Assembly (NCBI RefSeq): GCF_021742065.1
Contig: NZ_JAKKIE010000010.1
Span: forward strand, 1-64,000
DNA length: 64,000 nucleotides
Direction: 5' to 3'
Origin: Rhizorhapis sp. SPR117
GTDB taxonomy: Bacteria; Pseudomonadota; Alphaproteobacteria; Sphingomonadales; Sphingomonadaceae
In this document: positions 17,021 to 26,273 of the stretch, in pieces
How positions within the stretch are numbered: the first letter of the stretch is position 1
How the letters are laid out: each line of letters opens with the position of its first letter
Translations under genes and position numbers: made by a program
Notes under the pieces: model-generated
Told to the model about the DNA's origin: nothing
Databases searched by the model: none
The model's input: the letters and a program-made list of their open reading frames with translations, nothing else

Positions 17021-17617
17021 ATGAAAAAGAAACTGTTTATCGGAACCGCTCTGGGCGGCATGATCGTTGCCGGTACTATGGCTGTTGCCGCCACGGCTGG
17101 GCATGGCCCGATGCGCGCGGATACCAATGGCGATGGCAATCTGACGAAAGCCGAAGTCGTGGCTTCACTCGACAAGCGCTTTGCTGAATTGGATACCAAT
17201 GGCGACGGCAAAATCACCCAGGATGAGCGCAAGGCCAAACGCGAAGCCCGCTTTGAAGAGCATTTCAAGGCTATGGACAAGGACGGCAACGGCCAGATCA
17301 GCAAGACGGAAATGAAAGCTGCCCACGAAGCGCGGATGGAAAAGCGCGGCGATCATATGGGCAAGCGTGGCCATGATGGTGCGGCCTCCGGTATGGGCGG
17401 GCATCACAAGGGCATGTGGCGTGGCCACGGCGGGTCCATGGCGATGACGGATGCGGACAAGGACGGCGTTGTGACCAAGGCCGAATTCCAGGCGAGGGCG
17501 CTGAAAATGTTTGCCAAGGCCGATGCGGACAATGACGGCACAGTGACAAAGGCGGAGCGCGAAGCTGTCCGTAATACCATGATGAAAATGCGCCAGAACA
17601 AGCAACCTGCGAACTGA
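17021..17617 (+). CDS. exported EF-hand calcium-binding protein
   Basis: Exported protein of 198 aa with a signal peptide (LFIGTALGGMIVAGTMAVAA) and five EF-hand loops: DTNGDGNLTKAE, DTNGDGKITQDE, DKDGNGQISKTE, DADKDGVVTKAE and DADNDGTVTKAE. Loops 3 and 4 are separated by a His/Gly/Met-rich linker (MGKRGHDGAASGMGGHHKG) that could bind transition metals. GAGGA precedes ATG 17021. It is directly upstream of a two-component system, with a terminator between. It may be a target of that system; this is inferred from position only. Confidence 0.9.
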   Translation: MKKKLFIGTALGGMIVAGTMAVAATAGHGPMRADTNGDGNLTKAEVVASLDKRFAELDTNGDGKITQDERKAKREARFEEHFKAMDKDGNGQISKTEMKAAHEARMEKRGDHMGKRGHDGAASGMGGHHKGMWRGHGGSMAMTDADKDGVVTKAEFQARALKMFAKADADNDGTVTKAEREAVRNTMMKMRQNKQPAN

Positions 17618-17657
17618 TCCAATTCCCCCTACCTCTCGAGGATCAGTTTGCGATGGG

Positions 17658-17685
17658 AAGGGCGAGGCCTGTCTTCGCCCTTTCT
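17658..17685 (+). terminator. terminator after the EF-hand gene
   Basis: Stem AGGGCGA / TCGCCCT with a 9-nt loop followed by TTTCTC. A second inverted repeat, AACTGATCC / GGATCAGTT, spans the stop codon just upstream (about 17612-17648). Confidence 0.6.
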
Positions 17686-17715
17686 CATTGCCTGATGGCG
17701 TGACAATAAAGCCCC

Positions 17716-18435
17716 ATGAGCGACAAACCTCATCTATTGCTGGTCGATGACGAGCGTTCGATCCGTGAGCCGTTGGCGCAGTATCTGTCAAAAAACGGTT
17801 TTCGCGTCACGGCCGTGGATGGGGCTGCACAGGCGCGGGTGCGACTGGCAGGGAATGCCATCGACCTTGTCATCCTGGACATCATGATGCCGGGTGAGGA
17901 TGGCCTCAGCCTGTGCCGCCATATCCGGGAAACCAGCGATATTCCCGTCATTCTCCTGACCGCAAAATCGGAAGAGACCGACCGGATTGTCGGCCTGGAA
18001 ATGGGTGCGGACGATTATGTCCTGAAGCCGTTTTCTCCACGCGAACTGGTGGCGCGGATCAAGGTTATTTTTCGCCGCGTTGCGACTGGAGGCATCCGGC
18101 AACGCGCCCCCGACGCCGCAGGTTACGCCTTTGCCGGATGGACGCTGAAAACAGGCGAGCGTACACTGGTCGATAGCGATGGAGTGGTTCTGCCGCTCAG
18201 TACCGCCGAATATAATTTGATGCTCGCCTTTGCCACCCGGCCCAATCAGGTGTTGAGCCGTGATCAGTTGCTGGATATCACACAGGGAAGAGAGGCCAAC
18301 GCCTTTGATCGCGCTATCGACAACCAGATCAGCCGTCTTCGCCGCAAGGTGGAGGAAGACCCCAAAAATCCGCGGTTGATCAAGACTGTGTGGGGCGGTG
18401 GTTATACGCTGGCCGCTGAGGTCAAGGCGACTTGA
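17716..18435 (+). CDS. OmpR-family response regulator
   Basis: Two-domain response regulator of 239 aa. The receiver domain has acidic pocket DDE (residues 11-13), phospho-acceptor Asp55 in VILDIMMPG, the LLTA Thr switch and Lys in VLKPFSPRE. The C-terminal winged-helix DNA-binding domain includes LSTAEYNLMLAFATRPNQVL and VWGGGYTLA. It is coupled to the histidine kinase (TTGA overlap). The signal and regulon are unknown. Similarity is closest to the OmpR/PhoB-like class, and no more specific name is safe. Confidence 0.92.
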   Translation: MSDKPHLLLVDDERSIREPLAQYLSKNGFRVTAVDGAAQARVRLAGNAIDLVILDIMMPGEDGLSLCRHIRETSDIPVILLTAKSEETDRIVGLEMGADDYVLKPFSPRELVARIKVIFRRVATGGIRQRAPDAAGYAFAGWTLKTGERTLVDSDGVVLPLSTAEYNLMLAFATRPNQVLSRDQLLDITQGREANAFDRAIDNQISRLRRKVEEDPKNPRLIKTVWGGGYTLAAEVKAT

Positions 18436-19835
18436 CGGCTTCCCTGCCCGGTTCTGGCGCAAGCGGTTCAGGAAAGGGCCTGTTGCGCCGAATTTTCCCC
18501 GCCAGTCTGGTAGGACAGGTTATTCTGATTGTCGCGCTTGCCCTGTTCGTGGCGCAAGCGGTCAATTTTGCTCTGCTCTATCGTGAACGGGAACGGCAGT
18601 TGCTGACGGTTGCGGCGGCGCCCGCCGCAGCGCGTGTGATAGATGCCATCGACCGGCTGGGAAGCGGTGCGACATCCTTTCCCCGGGTGGAGCGCGTCGT
18701 CTTTTCCCAATCTGCACCGGTTATTGCCGGTCAACGACGGTCGGATATAGAACAGCGGGCCAGCGATATGCTGAATGAAGCCGGCGTGCGGGTTTTGTCC
18801 ATCAGAGCGATCGCACGGCCTTATGATGCGCATCAACGCTCCTGGCGACACAGCGCGAATCCGGTCATCCGCGACCTGCGCCCGCCACGTGGCGGGCTGT
18901 TCCTTTCAGTCGAATATGCAAAGGATCAGTGGGTTACGGCCCAAACCCGATTGCGAAGGCATTCACCACGTTTTCTGGGGTGGTTGATTGGTCAGACGCT
19001 GGTTCTCTATGTCTTTGTCCTTGTGCCATTGTTGTTGGTCGGTCGCCTGATCGCGCGTCCCTTGCGGGATTTGACGGGGGCGGCGGAACAGTTTGCGACC
19101 ACTGGCGCGGCAGGGCCGGTCCATGAACGTGGGCCGGGTGACGTGCGCCGCCTTACTACAGCCTTCAATGCGATGCGTTCACGCCTGCTGGCGATGCTCA
19201 ATGAAAAAGACCGGATGCTGGGCGCGATTGGTCATGATTTGCGGACGCCACTGGCCTCGTTGCGGGTGCGGGCGGAATCGGTGGAGGATGAAGGCGAACG
19301 CGCGCGCATGACTGAAACGATCCTGGAAATGAACCGGATGCTCGACGATATATTGTCCCTCGCTCGCATGGGGCGGAGCATGGAAGAGATCCAGAAAGTC
19401 GATCTGGCGGCGCTTGCTGATGCAGTCGTCGAAGATTTCGTTGAATTGGGCGGCGATGTGGCGTTGACCGAATGCGACCGCATCATCGCATTGGTAAGGC
19501 CGCAATTGCTGAAGCGGGCGTTACGCAATCTAGTCGAAAATGCCCTGAAATATGGTGAGCATGCCCAGGTCGAACTGGTGCGGGATGGCGATAGCATTCG
19601 CATTGATGTGAATGACGAAGGCCCCGGTATTGCGCAGGAGCGCATGGCGGAAATGATGGAGCCGTTCACCCGGATGGAGGATTCACGCAACCGCGACACC
19701 GGCGGCGCGGGGCTTGGTTTGGCGCTGGTTCAGGCGATCATGCTCGAACATGGCGGGGAACTGCGCCTTGCAAACCGTTTAGAAGGCGGTCTGCGGGCCA
19801 GTCTGGTGCTCCCGCTATCGGCGCCGGAGAGTTGA
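18432..19835 (+). CDS. sensor histidine kinase of the OmpR/EnvZ class
   Basis: Membrane sensor kinase of 467 aa. TM1 is at about residues 27-49 and TM2 at about 182-205, enclosing a periplasmic domain of about 130 residues. HAMP follows (GRLIARPLRDLTGAAEQF), then the H-box GAIGHDLRTPLASL (His about 268), N-box NLVENALKYG, G1 DEGPGI, F-box MEPFTRME and G2 GGAGLGLALV. The start is TTG 18432, overlapping the regulator stop; no other start gives coupling. The short HAMP/EnvZ-like layout agrees with the partner regulator. Confidence 0.92.
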   Translation: MTASLPGSGASGSGKGLLRRIFPASLVGQVILIVALALFVAQAVNFALLYRERERQLLTVAAAPAAARVIDAIDRLGSGATSFPRVERVVFSQSAPVIAGQRRSDIEQRASDMLNEAGVRVLSIRAIARPYDAHQRSWRHSANPVIRDLRPPRGGLFLSVEYAKDQWVTAQTRLRRHSPRFLGWLIGQTLVLYVFVLVPLLLVGRLIARPLRDLTGAAEQFATTGAAGPVHERGPGDVRRLTTAFNAMRSRLLAMLNEKDRMLGAIGHDLRTPLASLRVRAESVEDEGERARMTETILEMNRMLDDILSLARMGRSMEEIQKVDLAALADAVVEDFVELGGDVALTECDRIIALVRPQLLKRALRNLVENALKYGEHAQVELVRDGDSIRIDVNDEGPGIAQERMAEMMEPFTRMEDSRNRDTGGAGLGLALVQAIMLEHGGELRLANRLEGGLRASLVLPLSAPES

Positions 19836-19845
19836 GCCGATACTG

Positions 19846-20481
19846 TCAGAAATCCGGCCGTTCCAGCAACGTGTCGATCCACCGAATTGCTATGGCGCTT
19901 GCCTGATCCGCGGTAAATGCAGACGAGCCGAGCGACAGTTCGAGCCATAATCCATCGATCAGCGCGGTCAGGGCAATTGCAGCGGGACCGGCCTGTGCCG
20001 GGGTCATGCCGCATTCGGCCAGCAACTCTTCCAGTTCCGCCCGGAAAGCGGCATAACTATGCGCGTGAATAGCGGCGATGTCGTTATCGTTCTTGATGAG
20101 GCTCCAGAACGCGATCCAGGTTGCAAGCAGCGTCGGATCCGCGACCGGAGGATGAAAATTGGCCGTGACATAGGTAATAAGACGCGTGCGCTTGTCATTC
20201 CCGGCCGCGGCCACGGCTGCCGATACCGCTTTCGACAGCCGGGTGCTGGTGGCGCGATAGGTGTCGGCGATCAGCGCATCCACCCCGTCGAAATAATGAC
20301 GGAGCAATCCTGCCGATACGCCCGCCCGCCTGCAAATGGCGCGCACCGATGTGCCGGCCACACCCTTTTCAGCGAGGCACGCGGCAGTTGCATCAATCAT
20401 CGCCTGCCGACGAAAATCAGCAGATTCGCGCGAAAAAGCCGCTCTGGTCATTACGGCATCCTGGGTTGTTTTATCGTGCAT
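19846..20481 (-). CDS. TetR-family transcriptional regulator (BetI-like)
   Basis: Protein of 211 aa. The N-terminal helix-turn-helix reads RQAMIDATAACLAEKGVAG, then TSVRAICRRAGVSAGLLRHYF, typical of TetR and close to BetI (VSAGLLRHYF). The C-terminal half (WIAFWSLIKNDNDIAAIH, LIDGLWLELSL) resembles the BetI-type effector domain. The Met at 20481 is chosen; upstream codons in the same frame are not protein-like. Upstream DNA has an imperfect AT-rich dyad (about 20488-20515) that could be an operator. No choline or betaine gene is in the window, so its ligand is unknown. Confidence 0.85.
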   Translation of the reverse strand: MHDKTTQDAVMTRAAFSRESADFRRQAMIDATAACLAEKGVAGTSVRAICRRAGVSAGLLRHYFDGVDALIADTYRATSTRLSKAVSAAVAAAGNDKRTRLITYVTANFHPPVADPTLLATWIAFWSLIKNDNDIAAIHAHSYAAFRAELEELLAECGMTPAQAGPAAIALTALIDGLWLELSLGSSAFTADQASAIAIRWIDTLLERPDF

Positions 20482-20631
20482 TACTATATTGTTATACGTT
20501 TGTAAAACATATGGAAAGTCCAGTATCCTGTTGCCGCCCACGTACCGGACCCGGGTAGGATGATTCGCGGTTGGGGCGGATTTTGCCGACGCTGCGTTAT
20601 AGTGATCCATCCCATTCAGGAATGGCATCGC

Positions 20632-21672
20632 TCAATCGATGGATTTCAATTCCACTCCCGGCGGCAGGGCGGTTTTGCCCAGATCGACATTTGTGGGCGG
20701 AAGGGGCTTGTGTCTGCCCGGCGGTCGTCTTGGGGGTTTGGGCTTGACCTTGTCAGGCAGCATGGCCGATCCCCTGATGCTGTGGGGACCTATGCTGCGA
20801 GGTGCCCCTTTGCTCCAGGCAAGAGTAATCGATATGCGGCGGTTGCGCGGGTCATAGATATTGGAGGGCGTGAAAGGTTCGCGATCGGCAACACCCTCTA
20901 TCCGGGCAAAGCGATCAAGCGCGATCCCATTGTCGAGCAGCGCCCGGCGCGTCGCTTCGGCCCGTGCTGTCGAGAGCATCCAGTTGTTCATTGTACGCCC
21001 CCCGGAATAGGGCAGGGCATCGGTATGGCCGCGCACGATCACATCATTGGGCATGGTGGTTATAGCCTTTGCAACTTCGGCAACCAATCCGCGCGCCTGT
21101 GGCAGCAGCCTATCGGTCGCGAGTGCGAACATCGAAAAATCAGCCTCATCGACCAGATCGATGCGCAGGCCTTCCTTCGTTTCCGTAAAGCGAACATTCT
21201 TGCGCAGCCGCTGCATATCCTTGTTCATCGCCATCCGCTGTTCCAGGGCTTGCTTGATTTCCTGAAATTTGGCGCGGTCACGGCTTTTCATGCTTTTGCC
21301 GCCCTCGTCATTCACCCCGGTCGCATCGCGCGGGATAGTGATCGAACGGTTGCCTTTGCCGCCGGTGGTCGGATAATTATCCTTGGCGACCAGGCTGTCA
21401 CCGCCGAACAGGCCGTTGGAACCGGCGCTTTGCAGCTTCATTTCCACCAGGGTTGGCGTGAAATAGTCGGCCAGCGATTTGCGCTGCCGCTCGGTTGTTG
21501 CGCCCAACAGCCACATCAGCAGGAAAAACGCCATCATTGCCGTTACAAAGTCGGCATAGGCCACTTTCCATGCCCCGCCGTGGTGACCGCTATGACCTTC
21601 GACGATGATCTTTTTGACGATGATCGGCCGGGGCTCGGGTTCGTTCGAACCTCGCTTCTTGGATGCGGCCAT
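20632..21672 (-). CDS. motB: flagellar motor stator protein MotB
   Basis: Stator subunit of 346 aa that anchors the motor to peptidoglycan and forms the ion channel with MotA. The N-terminal helix WKVAYADFVTAMMAFFLLMW contains the essential channel Asp (YADF). The C-terminal OmpA-like domain has VRGHTDALPYSGG and NWMLSTARAEATRRAL. After it comes a Pro/Arg/Lys-rich tail of about 60 residues (KPKPPRRPPGRHKPLPP), longer than in enterobacterial MotB. It follows motA by 3 bp. The channel sequence suits proton use, but this is inference. Confidence 0.95.
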   Translation of the reverse strand: MAASKKRGSNEPEPRPIIVKKIIVEGHSGHHGGAWKVAYADFVTAMMAFFLLMWLLGATTERQRKSLADYFTPTLVEMKLQSAGSNGLFGGDSLVAKDNYPTTGGKGNRSITIPRDATGVNDEGGKSMKSRDRAKFQEIKQALEQRMAMNKDMQRLRKNVRFTETKEGLRIDLVDEADFSMFALATDRLLPQARGLVAEVAKAITTMPNDVIVRGHTDALPYSGGRTMNNWMLSTARAEATRRALLDNGIALDRFARIEGVADREPFTPSNIYDPRNRRISITLAWSKGAPRSIGPHSIRGSAMLPDKVKPKPPRRPPGRHKPLPPTNVDLGKTALPPGVELKSID

Positions 21673-21675
21673 GGC

Positions 21676-22563
21676 TTATTTGCCTCTCATGCCATCAAAT
21701 ACTTCGGCAAAGGCGGGCTGGTTGGCATGGGACAAGCTCGATCGTGCGGCTTCGATGACCAGCGGCTGGGGATGGCCGTGGAGCGATGCCACGATGATCT
21801 GCTTGACGACGTGATAGATCGCGCCGTCATGCTCTATGATCGACCGGCAGCGATTGGCAAAGGGGTTGACCAGGCCATAAGCCAGCAGAACGCCCAGAAA
21901 CGTACCAACCAGCGCGGAACCGATCATCGCGCCCAGAATTTCGGGCGGCTTGTCGATCGATCCCATGGTCTTCACCACGCCCAGCACGGCGGCGACAATG
22001 CCCAATGCGGGAAGGGCGTCGGCCAATCCCTGCAGATTGTCCGCAGGACGGATCGATTCATGATGATGGGTCTTCAGGCTGTTGTCCATGACGTCCTCGA
22101 CCGCATGAGGGTCGAGCGTACCCGATGACACGACGACCAGCCGCAACGTGTCACAGATCAGGTGGATGAGTGTCGTGTCGCTTACCAATCGGGGATATTC
22201 GGCAAAAATCGTCGAGGACTTAGGGTCCTCGATATGCGGTTCCAACGCCACTGGTCCCTCGACGCGCAAGGTTTTCATCAGGCGCGAGACCAGGAAGATG
22301 CAGTCGAGAAAGTCCTGCTTCTTGTATTTTGGACCCACGAATACTTTTTTGAGGCCTCCCAGCAGTGCCTTCAAATCAGCGCCGCTGTTGCCGATGATCA
22401 GCGCGCCGACAGCAGCGCCGCCAATGATCATCATTTCATGGGGGAGAGCATGAAGAACCGGACCAATGTCGCCGCCAGTGATAACGAACCCGCCAAATAC
22501 CATGACGAGAAGGACGACTACGCCGATACCTGCAAACATGATGATCCCCGCGGTTAAGTCCAA
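21676..22563 (-). CDS. motA: flagellar motor stator protein MotA
   Basis: Four-helix stator subunit of 295 aa. Signatures are FVITGGDIGPVL near the N-terminus, the cytoplasmic loop with charged residues contacting FliG (RLMKTLRVEGPVAL, ADNLQGLADALPALGIVAAVLG), and the channel helices with PALGIVAAVLGVVKTMG and GSALVGTFLGVLLAYGLVNP. Pro in LPALG and in GLVNP matches conserved channel prolines. A sigma28-like promoter lies 40 nt upstream, consistent with late expression with MotB. Confidence 0.95.
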   Translation of the reverse strand: MDLTAGIIMFAGIGVVVLLVMVFGGFVITGGDIGPVLHALPHEMMIIGGAAVGALIIGNSGADLKALLGGLKKVFVGPKYKKQDFLDCIFLVSRLMKTLRVEGPVALEPHIEDPKSSTIFAEYPRLVSDTTLIHLICDTLRLVVVSSGTLDPHAVEDVMDNSLKTHHHESIRPADNLQGLADALPALGIVAAVLGVVKTMGSIDKPPEILGAMIGSALVGTFLGVLLAYGLVNPFANRCRSIIEHDGAIYHVVKQIIVASLHGHPQPLVIEAARSSLSHANQPAFAEVFDGMRGK

Positions 22564-22602
22564 TTGGTCCCGGTCCGAAAAACTGGCGGTCCGATATTGG
22601 GA

Positions 22603-22629
22603 AAAACGGCTGCGGCGGGCGAAAATTTA
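22603..22629 (-). promoter_or_regulatory. sigma28 (FliA)-like promoter of motAB
   Basis: On the minus strand TAAATTTT is followed after 11 nt by GCCGTTTT; the FliA consensus is TAAAGTTT-N11-GCCGATAA. Seven of eight positions match at -35 and GCCG is intact at -10. It lies about 40 nt before the motA ATG. Motor genes under FliA are the usual arrangement. Confidence 0.55.
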
Positions 22630-22662
22630 GGGCGAGAACAGATATATTGGTGGAAGGGACAG

Positions 22663-23508
22663 TTAGCTGATCAGGTCGAAAAGGGATTTCTGGTTGATCC
22701 GCGCAAAGGCTGCCTGTGCCGCCTCCAGCGTCAGCAGCTTTTGCTGCATCTTTGCTATCGTTTCGGTCAGATCGGTATCTTCCAACGTGGACCGCTTTTC
22801 GTTCAGCGACAAAGCGGCATCGGTCAGGCGGTCAGCGACCGAGGACAATCGTTCGGCTCTGATGCCCTGTTTCGACTGTTCGCCAATGACATGGCTCAAG
22901 CCCTTCTCAACGGAACTGAGCGCAGCAGCCTGTGCAGCATTATCTCCGCTGGTCACGGCAGCAATGGCTGAAGCCAATATATCGTCGAGCGACATCGCGG
23001 TGCCATTCACGTCAATGCCTTCGGCAACACTCTGGCGCGTGCCAACGACTTCCAGCTGGATACCGCGCCCGACGGGAATTTTGACCGTCGTGCTGTCGTC
23101 GAATACGGGCACTCCCTGATAATCGGTTTCATTCAGTAGCGTCGACAGGGTTTCGCGAATGCCGTTCAAGTCAGCCAGAATGGCCGTGCGACCTTCTGTC
23201 CCCCCGGCAGCCGAGGCGGCGGCGACGAGTAATTCCTGTGCCCGGATCATCAGATTGTTGATTTCGCTCAGGTTGGTTTCCGCTTTGGATGAGCGGCTTT
23301 CGCCATAGGCGGCATTATCGGCCCAGGCGGCATTGCTTGCCTGCATCTTGCCGATCTCCGAAATTTCCACCCATGACTGAACATCGTCGGATGGCGCGGC
23401 AAGTTTTTTGCCTGACGAAACCGCTATCTGAGCCTGCGTGATCTCCTGCGTCAGCTTTTGCTGGCGTCTGATTTCATCGGCGAGTGTCTGACGCGTGATC
23501 GCAACCAT
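22663..23508 (-). CDS. flgL: flagellar hook-filament junction protein FlgL
   Basis: Flagellin-like junction protein of 281 aa (HAP3). The flagellin N-terminal domain is visible as QTLADEIRRQQKLTQEITQA with KLAAPSDDVQSW, and the C-terminal helix as LTETIAKMQQKLLTLEAAQA and FARINQKSLFDLIS. It is the last gene of the flgBCDEFGHIJKL string, 13 bp after flgK. The length is a little below enterobacterial FlgL. Confidence 0.9.
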   Translation of the reverse strand: MVAITRQTLADEIRRQQKLTQEITQAQIAVSSGKKLAAPSDDVQSWVEISEIGKMQASNAAWADNAAYGESRSSKAETNLSEINNLMIRAQELLVAAASAAGGTEGRTAILADLNGIRETLSTLLNETDYQGVPVFDDSTTVKIPVGRGIQLEVVGTRQSVAEGIDVNGTAMSLDDILASAIAAVTSGDNAAQAAALSSVEKGLSHVIGEQSKQGIRAERLSSVADRLTDAALSLNEKRSTLEDTDLTETIAKMQQKLLTLEAAQAAFARINQKSLFDLIS

Positions 23509-23521
23509 GATTTGCTAATCC

Positions 23522-24853
23522 TTAAAGCAGGTCCAATATGTTCTTGAACGTTTCCCGCGCGACCTGGATGATTTTCGCGCATCCCGAATAATTCTGCTGC
23601 ATGCGCAGCAACTCCGCCGCCTCCAGATCCAGATCGACACCGGACACTTGTTCGCGGGCGGCACGGGCTTGTTCATCGCGGGCACCGGCAGCGGTCGCTT
23701 CGTTCAAGGTGGCGGTCAGAAGGGTGCCGTGCGTATTGATGATCCGGGTCCAGCCGCTTTCGGCGCCGCTTGTACCCCGGATGGAATTGATATTCAGCAG
23801 ATTGCCGTTGGCCGTGCCATCCGCCGATGCAGTGGCAATGTCGGCTGGATTGCTGATCAGCAATTGCAGGGATGCGGCTGTGGTGCCAACCGATAGGATC
23901 GCCTCTCCGGCAGCGCCCGCCGATGTGTAGCCTGCCTGATGCCAATTGTTCATATCCTGCGCGAACTGCACAGCCAGCGCATCAACATCGGTGATGCGCG
24001 TGCTGGTGACGCTGGCGCTGGCGAACAGGCCGCCCAGAACACCGTTGCCGGGTGCAGCGACGGCGTTGCCATCCAGGGTCATGGCGAGTGTGCCGTCAGC
24101 ATTCTGGGCAACGGAAAAGGTGCCTGCTGCCCCGTTTGCGACGATATTATTGCCGGCATACTGCACGGTGACGGTGCCGCGATCGCCAAAGGCGATACTG
24201 ACGTCGATCTGGCTGGTGATCGTCGAAAGCGCGGCGTCGCGGCTGTCGATAAGCTGTGCTTCGACCGATGTGCCGGAATTCACGCGGCGCAGGCCGTCAT
24301 TGACCCGCGCCAGTTCAGTCAACGCATCGTTGATCGTTGAGACGCTGACCGATGATGCGGACGCAAGGCCCTCCGATACCGTTTGCAGGTCGCTCGCGGT
24401 CTGTTGAAAGGCGGCCACGACCTGATCGATGTTGAAAAGGAAGGCTGTACCCCGGGATTCATTCGTCGGGTTTGCCGCCAGCGTTTCAGCCGAAGCAAAC
24501 ATGGAGGTCATGAGTTGCCCGACGCCGTTCTTCGTGTCGTTGAGCGCGGTTTCCACATCGGTGAGCCATTTCGCCCGCGCTGAGGCGCTGCCCAGCCGGT
24601 TGCCCGTCAGCCGTGCGGAGGCATCCAGATAGGGATCGCTGGCACGTATGACGCCGGCAACTTCCACGCCGCCGAAATTGGCGCTGGGCACATAGAAGGC
24701 CGATGTACTGGTCGATACCGCCGACTCGCTCATCCGAATTGATCGCCGTGCATAATTGGCGGTGTCGGCGTTGGAGATATTTTCGGAAATGGCAGCCAGC
24801 GCCGCCCGATACGCCTTGGTGCCGGATGCGCCGATGGACAGAAGATCGCTCAT
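23522..24853 (-). CDS. flgK: flagellar hook-associated protein FlgK
   Basis: Hook-filament junction protein of 443 aa (HAP1). It starts with the rod/hook family motif LLSIGASGTKAYRAALAAIS and ENISNADTANYARRSI, and ends with SGVDLDLEAAELLRMQQNY and AKIIQVARETFKNILDLL, the conserved C-terminal coiled segment. It is shorter than enteric FlgK (about 550 aa), the loss falling in the middle variable part. It overlaps flgJ by 4 bp. Confidence 0.93.
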   Translation of the reverse strand: MSDLLSIGASGTKAYRAALAAISENISNADTANYARRSIRMSESAVSTSTSAFYVPSANFGGVEVAGVIRASDPYLDASARLTGNRLGSASARAKWLTDVETALNDTKNGVGQLMTSMFASAETLAANPTNESRGTAFLFNIDQVVAAFQQTASDLQTVSEGLASASSVSVSTINDALTELARVNDGLRRVNSGTSVEAQLIDSRDAALSTITSQIDVSIAFGDRGTVTVQYAGNNIVANGAAGTFSVAQNADGTLAMTLDGNAVAAPGNGVLGGLFASASVTSTRITDVDALAVQFAQDMNNWHQAGYTSAGAAGEAILSVGTTAASLQLLISNPADIATASADGTANGNLLNINSIRGTSGAESGWTRIINTHGTLLTATLNEATAAGARDEQARAAREQVSGVDLDLEAAELLRMQQNYSGCAKIIQVARETFKNILDLL

Positions 24854-25137
24854 ATCTTGCCCTCAAATTGCTTGAGCAGCATCGTTGCGATGCCCAGGCC
24901 CTCACCGTCCGCCATCGTGTCCGCCACGCGCGCGTCGGACATATCGCGGAATTGCTCGGTGGCTTTGGAACCCAGCAAATCTTCGCCCAGACTGGCCGAC
25001 CGCATCGACGAAATCATCTGGCGCATGAAGACGGCTTCAAAGGCTTTGGCTGCCTTTGTCAGGGCTTCATGATCCGTCGCGCTCGTTGCAGCGGGCGCGA
25101 CGGATCTCCCTGAGGAAAGGATAGCGTTCGTATTCAT
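24850..25137 (-). CDS. flgJ: rod-binding protein FlgJ, short form without hydrolase domain
   Basis: Rod chaperone of 95 aa consisting only of the FlgJ N-terminal rod-binding domain (KAAKAFEAVFMRQMISSMR, then GSKATEQFRDMSDARVADTM). The C-terminal muramidase domain found in enterobacterial FlgJ is missing. A separate transglycosylase gene at 33578 in this locus could supply that activity. ATG 25137 shares one base with the flgI stop (TAATG), and its own end overlaps flgK by 4 bp. Confidence 0.88.
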   Translation of the reverse strand: MNTNAILSSGRSVAPAATSATDHEALTKAAKAFEAVFMRQMISSMRSASLGEDLLGSKATEQFRDMSDARVADTMADGEGLGIATMLLKQFEGKI

Positions 25138-26261
25138 TACAGCACCACCAGTTCGGCTTTCATGGCGCCTGCCTGTTTCAGCGCTTCCAGAATGGCGACC
25201 AGATCGGCAGGGGCCGTCCCGATGGCATTCACAGCCTTGACAATATCGGACAGGGACGCGCCGCCCTTGAACTGAAACATCGGATTGCGTTCTTCGGCGA
25301 CGTCGAGCGTGCTTGATTGTTCGACCGCGGTCCGGCCCTTGGAAAAGGGCAGCGGCTGGACGACGCGGGGGGATTCTCCCACGCGGACGGTCAACTTTCC
25401 ATGGCTGACGGCGGCTGGATTGATCCTGACGGCGCCGTTGATGACGACGGTTCCCGTGCGTGCATTGACGATGACCTTGGCGGGCGCTTCGGCAGGCTTC
25501 ACGTTGATGTTTTCGATCAGCCCCATCATCATGATGCGCGTTTCCGCGCCGGGCTCTGCCTCGATTCTGATCGAAACGGCGTCTTCCGCATGGGCGCGGT
25601 TGTCACCAAAAGTCAGGTTGATAGCGTCGGCCACACGCAATGCGGTAGTAAGGTCAGCTTCAGCTAGGTTGAAGGTCAGCGACGGGGTATCCGCAAAGCC
25701 CGTGGCGACTGCCTGTTCAACCGTCGCCCCGCCCGGAATACGTCCGGCCGATGGGATGTTGACCGAAACTTTCGAACCGTCCGCGCCCTCGACACCCAGA
25801 CCGCCAACGGCGAGGTTGCCCTGCGCCATTGCGTAAATCTGTCCATCGGCACCGCGCAAAGGTGTCATGATCAGCGTACCGCCGCGCAGCGATTTGGATT
25901 TGCCGAGCGCCGATACGGTGATGTCCAGCCGCTGACCGGGCTTGGCAAAGGCCGGCAATTCAGCGGTGACCATGACTGCCGCCGCATTTTTCAGGGATGG
26001 GTTGATACCGGGCGGCAGGGTCAGGCCGAAACGCGACACCATGCCTTTGACGCCCTGCGTCGAGTAATCCAGACTGTCATCCCCGGTTCCCGCCAGACCC
26101 ACGACTATGCCGTAACCAGTCAACTGGTTGGTACGCAGGCTTTGGAAATTGCCCAGATCCTTGATCCGTTCGGCAGACGCTGGACTGGCCGCGACGATCG
26201 CGCCCAGCATCAGGCAGAACAGGCCGCGAAGCATAGGGGGCAGGGGAAACAACCGGGTCAT
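25137..26261 (-). CDS. flgI: flagellar P-ring protein FlgI
   Basis: Periplasmic P-ring subunit of 374 aa. The signal peptide (LFCLMLGAIVAASPASA) is followed by ERIKDLGNFQSLRTNQLTGYG and VVGLAGTGDD, the family N-terminus; later come TVVINGAVRINPAAVSHG and TLDVAEERNPMFQFKGGASL. ATG 26261 is chosen because GGAG sits 7 nt before it; ATG 26267 would be too close. It ends with MKAELVVL as is usual. Confidence 0.95.
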   Translation of the reverse strand: MTRLFPLPPMLRGLFCLMLGAIVAASPASAERIKDLGNFQSLRTNQLTGYGIVVGLAGTGDDSLDYSTQGVKGMVSRFGLTLPPGINPSLKNAAAVMVTAELPAFAKPGQRLDITVSALGKSKSLRGGTLIMTPLRGADGQIYAMAQGNLAVGGLGVEGADGSKVSVNIPSAGRIPGGATVEQAVATGFADTPSLTFNLAEADLTTALRVADAINLTFGDNRAHAEDAVSIRIEAEPGAETRIMMMGLIENINVKPAEAPAKVIVNARTGTVVINGAVRINPAAVSHGKLTVRVGESPRVVQPLPFSKGRTAVEQSSTLDVAEERNPMFQFKGGASLSDIVKAVNAIGTAPADLVAILEALKQAGAMKAELVVL

Positions 26262-26273
26262 GAACATGCTCCG

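Noticed and set aside
20560..22128. A 522-codon open frame on the plus strand
   Set aside because: It lies antisense to motB and motA, which have clear family motifs. Its product is His/Gly/Arg-rich without recognisable domains, a usual shadow in high-GC DNA.
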